Of a stretch of DNA of 64,000 nucleotides, positions 58,775 through 64,000 are shown piece after piece. The stretch is from Selaginella tamariscina (lineage: Eukaryota > Streptophyta > Lycopodiopsida > Selaginellales > Selaginellaceae), in contig PUQB01000505.1 of assembly GCA_003024785.1 (NCBI GenBank), positions 62,501 through 126,500 of the forward strand, in the 5' to 3' direction. Position numbers and translations under genes: made by a program. Under the pieces are notes generated by a model, which was not told the origin of the DNA, did no database searches, and was given only the letters and a program-made list of their open reading frames with translations. Numbering within the stretch: the first letter of the stretch is position 1; every line of letters begins with the position of its first letter.

Positions 58775-58987
58775 GTGGCAATCATATATGCAGTGGAGAA
58801 GTCCAAGCATTACTTGTGGGGGCACCACTTTATTTTACTCAGTAACAATGCAGCACTTAAGAACATTGCCAACAACCTTTGGCTCACAAGGAAGTTTTCT
58901 AGGTGGATCATGACCTTGGATGTGTACGATTTCAAGTTTCAACATGAGAAGAGCACAAGAGCGGGTCTAGCAGAAATGTTGGACTAA
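58775..58987 (+). pseudogene. Retroviral-type RNase H of the outer Gypsy element
   Basis: MAIIYAVEKSKHYLWGHHF, then NNAALKNI, and RKFSRWIMTLDVYDFKFQHE followed by GLAEMLD match the C-terminal half of the Gypsy RNase H. The D-H of the usual T-D-H-x-A-L is changed to N-N. Confidence 0.75.
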
Positions 58988-59179
58988 GGTGACATTGAGA
59001 AGTTCCATTATCTTTTGTAGGTTTGTGCTCTTTCACCTGACTTGGAGGATTTTCAAGTAGTTTAAGATTTCTTGATGGATGGAAAAATTATCATGCGCCA
59101 ATCTTGACCTTATATGGTGATAAATGAGTAAGATAAGGTGAGACGATGCACTTCAACGAGCAATGGGTCATCAAGAGAG

Positions 59180-59860
59180 AAAACAAATCATGAAGTAATT
59201 TTATGAAGGATTTTGCAATGGACACTTCTTACACAGTTATACTTCTAGGAAGATACTCAATGTAGGATATCTTTAGCCGACCTTCTTTAAAGATGTTAAG
59301 AAGTGGTGTCAGACTTGCCAAGTTTGCTAGACTTTTGGAAGAAGAGTGTTGTACAAGGGACCTTTGTATCATATTTTACCAACATGTCTATTGGAGAAGT
59401 GGGGAATAGACTTTGTTAGTCCCTTACTAGTGGCTTCTTCCTAAAAGAGATACATTATTATGGTTACTGACTATCTTACGAGGTGGGTGAAAGTAGTCTC
59501 TATTTGAGCTTGCACAAAGGAGATTGCAACAAATTTCATCATCAAGAACATTGTCATTATGTTTGGGTGTCCCTTAGAGATAGTAATAAGTTAGGGTTCT
59601 CATTTTTACAATGAAGTGGTGGAGCTTCTTTTTTCTTAAATGTCCGTCATATAGTGACAATTAACAAGTTATCAGTCTCAGGCTAATGGATTGGTGGAGC
59701 AAATGAATGGAGTGTTGTGCAACATATTAACTTGCAGTGGATCATAAGAAGGATTGGGACAAGTGGTTATTAATAGCACTTTGGGCTTTCAAGACAATAC
59801 ACACAATTGCTACCAGTTACACACCATTTCAATTTGTTTATGGTAAAAAGTAATATTCCC
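59180..59860 (+). pseudogene. Integrase remnant of the outer Gypsy element
   Basis: Short pieces match integrase: VLYKGPLYHI- and WGIDFVSP-like strings near 59350-59425, ATNFIIKNIVIMFG near 59530, then QLSVSG and LVEQMNGVLC near 59700 and YTPFQFVYG near 59820. No frame is long. Confidence 0.55.
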
Positions 59861-60289
59861 AATTAAGCTTGAGATACCAAGATTGTGTCTAGTAGTGAGA
59901 CATGGGCTTGGAGATGGTGAAAACTTGCAGGCGAGGTTGGTTCAATTAGAGAGCATAAATGAATCGTGAAGACAAGTCTTACAACTTGTGGATACAATGC
60001 AACAGAAGTAGAAGGCCAAATTCGATAAGAAGATTCAAGAATGACCATTCCATGTGGGTGATTTAATAATGCAATATGATAGTCGATTAAATAAGATCTT
60101 CTTAGAGAAGTTCCTTCATCATTGTGGAGGCTTATAAGAACAAGTTATGTCTTTTAGCAAATTTAAATGGAGAGTAACATGGCACATGGGTTAATGGCTA
60201 TAAGTCAAAGTGCTTTCATGTTCGGCAATGACTATCAATTGTCAAACAACCTACATTGCATGGCGATGCATGTTGTTTGGGTGGGATTT

Positions 60290-61043
60290 ATGTCATAGGA
60301 AAATTTGAACCATCACCTTGGTAGCCTTTGACATGCATTTAATGAACTAATCTCCTGCTCATATATATAAGTCTTTATTTCACTTTATTATTTTCCTTTA
60401 TTGTCTTTTCTTACATGGTCAAACTAGTCAATATTATTATGCTAATGCATGTACTTATTGCTTGCTTAGACTAAGCCCTCTTTTTGTCTTCTTCTATGCA
60501 CATTTCTTGTCACCTTCCCAAGTCAAAATCAAGTCCACTTTCTTTCATAACTCCAGTCAACCTTTTTTCATAACCCCCACCATATATGTGTCAAGTCAAC
60601 CTTCTTACATACCCCCACCATTTATGGCTCAAACCCACCTTCTTCTATAACCTCCTGACATTATTATTATGTAATCCCCATCTTACACTTTTTCTTACAC
60701 CCCTACCCTACCTTATATGCATTCTTTATATTATTTTGGGTATATAAGAAACCAAGGCCAAAGGGGGCTTGAATATATAAATAAATAGTCTTAAGCTTTT
60801 TCTTTTCTTTCCTTTCTTTGTAAATAGGTGTGATAAGATTATATTATTTTGTGTGCTTTTATGATGAAATATAAAAATATAAAAATTAGTTAGTGAAATT
60901 TTTTTTTATGTCATGAGTTTTATCTCATATTTTCCTTTTCTTTTTTTTTTCCATGTTTATGATCATTAGCAAGGACTACTACGATGCACTATTGCCAAAG
61001 CCATCAAGTCCCAAACATACAAATCCTCGAATGATTTTCCTTT
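60290..61043 (+). repeat. 3' LTR of the outer Gypsy element
   Basis: Starts TGTCATAGGAAAATTT after a G-rich tract (GTTTGGGTGGGATTTA). It matches the 5' LTR except that the minisatellite is reduced to about three diverged units. The end, near GATTTTCCTTTGATAG, is approximate. Confidence 0.7.
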
Positions 61044-61982
61044 GATAGTGCCAAGGTAGTCACTCTAACAAACCCTTGGCACAAAGGTCTATAGAGGGTA
61101 CATCCTCGGCGTTGAGGTTGTCAACATGCAAATGTATTGAAATGGCTAATAACACAAACAATTAAATATGGGGATCACTATGCAAATATAAAAAAAACCT
61201 CAGCACCAAGGACAAGCTTCGTAGGGGGTTATATTTGACTTTGTTAGTAGGGGTTATATTTGCAATTGTTCGTTAGTGGGATAAGTTCTTTGAGAATATC
61301 ATTAAGTTCATGACCGATTATTCTTGTGGTTCCGCAGACACTATCTTTCATTAGGTGTATGAAGAAGATGTTTGATGCAATATCCATTATAACAAAACCA
61401 TCAAAAGCTTTGGAGTTAGCTAGTTCATCAGTGCTTCTCTAGTTATGCTAGAGACACCTCGAGAAACAGGGTGTTTATGCAAACATTGTTGTATCTGCAA
61501 AAACAACGATGTATTTTGTCACATTGCATGTGTCCCTGCATTCATGTTGTAGACCATAGTATTTGCAACATAGCCCTGCATTCATGTTGCAGACCATAGT
61601 ATTTGCAACATAGCTTCTATTAACATGGGAAAGTTCTTATGTGTAAAAATCACTCTTCACACAATATAGAAAATATTTCCCAATTAAAGTTAGGGATTTC
61701 ATCCTTATAATAGCTTTATATATCACTTATTATCTCGTTTCTAAAGTCAATGATAAGATTTTGTTTTAGCCATTGCCATATGAGAGTATTCACAAGCTAT
61801 CTTGCTCATAGATAAGAATATATTTAATAGATAAAATATTATAATCACGCCCTTACATTACTAAAATGATTACAAAGAGATATCAAGTGTGAGACTTTCT
61901 TCTCTCCTAAAAATTATGTTCTATTCTATAACCTTCCTTAGCCCTATGTAGCCTTAAAAGAATCTTGTCCCTTGATACCAAC
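61044..61982. other. Right flank of the nest, possibly internal sequence of another retroelement
   Basis: No coding frame is seen. GGTACATCC and CTCGGC(A/G) motifs echo the left flank of the outer element. A 40-bp tandem duplication lies at 61535-61614. The right edge is a Met-tRNA-type primer site in minus orientation. Confidence 0.45.
61535..61614. repeat. Tandem duplication, 40-bp unit, one mismatch
   Basis: CCCTGCATTCATGTTG(T/C)AGA, then CCATAGTATTTGCAACATAG, occurs at 61535-61574 and again at 61575-61614. Confidence 0.95.
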
Positions 61983-62300
61983 TGTCATAGCTGTTTACTT
62001 CATGTCCTTGTAGGATCCTTCCTACCACCATAGGATTCTTCCTATCATTGTAAGAATTTTTATGTATAAAAGATTTTCTTATTGCTCCTTTTCTACAAGT
62101 TATTCCTTCACTATAAGAAAGTTCTATGTATGTAGTTTTCTACATGCTATATTTCTGGCCTTTAACATTATTTTCTACCTTGAAAATTTGTAATGTCCTC
62201 ACTGCAACTATCCTACTTCTTCCTTATGATGTTGATCTTCATGGTATTCTAAATTTATTTCTTTATACTTCTAAAAGTTATTCCTCTCTTCCTTGAGTTT
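61969..62300 (-). mobile_element. Possible LTR edge with adjoining primer-binding site
   Basis: CTTGATACCAAC directly precedes TGTCATAGCTG at 61983. On the minus strand this reads as an LTR end ATGACA, two bases, then TGGTATCAAGG, like the Met-tRNA primer sites of plant retroelements and of the element at 31796. The rest of the LTR to the right is not delimited, and no matching second LTR was found in the window. Confidence 0.4.
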
Positions 62301-62734
62301 TTTGTTGGAAGTTGATACTTAGAATTGTAATAATTGATATTTTTTATTTGGTTCCTTAAACTCACTATTTACTTTCTTTTCATGTTGTTGAATAGTCTTC
62401 TCTTCATGTTCATTTAACTTATTTTTTATGTTTATATTCACTTGCTATAAAGGATATATGGTATACACATAATATGTATACCCTACAGGTTGTTCTTATA
62501 AATCAATCTTATACAGAATTCTTATTTTCTTCATGATGAATAATTTTCTTTACTTTTAGTGCTACATGGTCTATGTTTGTCAAGATTTTCAAATTAGGAT
62601 ATGTTTTCTATTTTTGATTATTTAATTCATTAACTAATCATAACTTTCTAAAACAAGAATCTATTTTTTAGACATACCTCTTTGTATGGTTATAAATCAC
62701 TGGTTTATTCTTCTTCTCCTAGCATCATCTTTCA

Positions 62735-62980
62735 TATTTCTCATAACTATGGTAGATTTTAACAAAGGTCTACCCAATAACATGGTATATACAATATCTT
62801 TTTCTTTCATTTAAAGGACAATGAATGACACACCTTATATTTAAGGCCTTTTATAAATATGATCACTCTTCTTTAAATAAAAAGAGCAAGCTCAATGGGT
62901 TCCAAACCCATTTCCTTACAAGCATGTTCTTTTATAAAGTTAATTTTTGAATCTCCATTTATAAGAACTTCTTTTTTATT
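62735..62980 (-). pseudogene. Retropepsin-like protease remnant
   Basis: Minus-strand frames give EVLINGDSKINFIKEHACKE, which resembles the region V-L-I-D-(S/T)-G-A-x-x-N-F-I with the catalytic Asp changed to Asn, and then DIVYTMLLGRPLLKST, like the I-L-L-G-R-P-W-L that follows. Lineage is unknown; no reverse transcriptase was seen next to it. Confidence 0.5.
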
Positions 62981-64000
62981 TTTTTGCCAATATATACTGT
63001 AATGTTATCTACATATCCATCATAATCACCTTTTTTTTTGTAATGTTTATCTACTTAGTGAATTTCATGTCCTATATAAGAAGGTAAAGATTTTGGAACT
63101 ATATTCAACATTTCTAAAATTTAATTTTTGATAATATTAATTATCCTAACATAATTGTGATTTCTTGACTTAATGCACTCTGGGCCATTGATTTTACCAC
63201 ATCATGTAAAATTTGTTTTACCAAAATACTCTATTTTATAAAGATACTTTGTTTTATAGGAATATTCTTTCTTCATGCATATTCCTTCCTAAAATAAAAA
63301 AAAATCAAATATATTTAAATCTTTTAGTATATTTTTGGGTTCTTAATTATGATCTGGAATATACTCAAAGAGATCTCATCCTTAGAGATGAATTTTCAAC
63401 TTTTCCCTAGTTTGCATATTATTATGTGATGAATATATAAAATTTATTTGTTCTATCGTGAGGAATTCATGTTTCTGACATTTTTTTTCTTTTGTACAAG
63501 TTACTTAATTTTTTATCTCACTCTTTTCCACATCAATCAATTAAGCTTCAGTTGTTTAAGAGTATTATTTAAAGTAAAAGGTTGATTCCTAGGATAATTT
63601 AGAGAAATATGACATATATAATAAGTAAAATTAATGAAATTTCTTCCTTACACTTCGTTTTATCTATAATATTTTAATCTTGCTTTCCTCCTACTTGGCT
63701 TTCCCTCCTCCGTAGAACATCTCATTTCTTCCCATATTCAGTTTGTATGGTGGAGCATAATTAGTTTGATTTTCTCCATACAACTTATCATTTTCTCATG
63801 TGTAAGGAGCATTCCATCTATTAATGAAAGGATTATGTTTTTTTTGTTCTTCCCAATTCCCAATTTGTGCCCCGTAATAGAGCTTCCTATTACGAAATGG
63901 AAATAAAGTAATAGGAAGTTGTCTCACAGGAATTAGCTTGTCATACCAACCTTTATTTCTTTTTTCTCTTTCCACACGTGCCACATTTTAATTAATAAAA
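62981..64000 (-). other. AT-rich retroelement debris
   Basis: A minus-strand frame at about 63796-63984 (no ATG start) reads GWYDKLIPVRQLPITLFPFR and then YYGAQIGNWEEQKKHNPF. It looks protein-like and may be part of gag or an upstream domain of the element whose protease lies at 62735-62980, but I do not recognise it. The rest has stops in all frames. Confidence 0.35.

Larger units (their letters stand above)
47397..61043 (+). mobile_element. Outer Ty3/Gypsy element of a three-level nest, with an extra RNase H before gag
   Basis: Related LTRs lie at 47397-48716 and 60290-61043; both begin TG(C/T)CA(C/T)AGAAAATTTT-like and share ACCATCACCTTGGTAGCC. Inside, in order, are a plant/archaeal-type RNase H (49140-49510), gag with a zinc knuckle (49690-50350), protease (57026-57325), reverse transcriptase (57980-58560), RNase H (58775-58987) and integrase (59180-59850). 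A chromovirus at 50351-56729 splits gag at the zinc knuckle. Without that insert the element is about 7.3 kb. All genes carry stops. The diverged LTRs, beyond the minisatellite difference, point to an old insertion. Confidence 0.75.

Overview
This is nuclear DNA from a land plant. It is AT-rich, with plant-style introns (GT..AG, about 75 to 1,000 bases), many dinucleotide microsatellites, and genes from plant-specific families: a GeBP-like factor, a B3 factor, a PPR protein, an LISCL-type GRAS factor and a class II O-methyltransferase. The PPR protein is built almost wholly of 31-residue S-type repeats, and a chromodomain Ty3 element resembles fungal and early-plant chromoviruses. Both features hint at a non-angiosperm vascular plant (lycophyte, fern or gymnosperm). 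The species cannot be read from the window, and this placement is inference.

Layout. 1-2200: AT-rich, no gene. 2205-7862 (+): multi-exon GeBP/DUF573-like gene. 8549-8765: minisatellite sharing its core with the retroelement LTRs further on. 10502-11089 (+): intact single-exon B3 gene. 12996-13507 (-): doubtful small Cys-rich gene. 14053-15261: short LTR copy with a perfect 42-bp palindrome. 17765-19447 (+): intact PPR gene. 19956-23151 (-): unrecognised multi-exon gene with a duplicated exon. 24788-38258 (+): decayed Ty3/Gypsy element, broken by a complete 7.1-kb non-coding LTR retrotransposon (26446-33568, minus orientation) and by a rearranged LTR of the same family. 39102-39534: MITE-like element. 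40318-41981 (-): GRAS gene. 42998-44229 (-): O-methyltransferase gene. 47397-61043 (+): three-level nest in which an outer Gypsy element carries a plant-type RNase H before gag, holds a chromovirus, and the chromovirus holds a solo LTR. 61535-64000: further retroelement debris.

One repeat family ties the window together. Its LTRs begin TGTCAGAG and end TGACA, are about 1.76 kb long, and are full of CCTAGGG/CCCTAA-type motifs. One complete element and two other copies have exact 5-bp target duplications. The complete element has a Met-tRNA-type primer site and a polypurine tract but no recognisable gag or pol, so it must be mobilised by a partner's proteins.

The host genes share a second oddity. 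The B3 and PPR genes are single-exon and intact. The GeBP, GRAS, O-methyltransferase and unknown minus-strand genes have well-placed splice sites and conserved domains but also single-base reading-frame breaks, often at short runs. Either these genes are decaying or the consensus sequence has small indel errors; reads or RNA would decide. The retroelement pol genes instead carry stop codons that look like C-to-T changes at Gln and Arg codons, the pattern expected of methylated, silenced elements.
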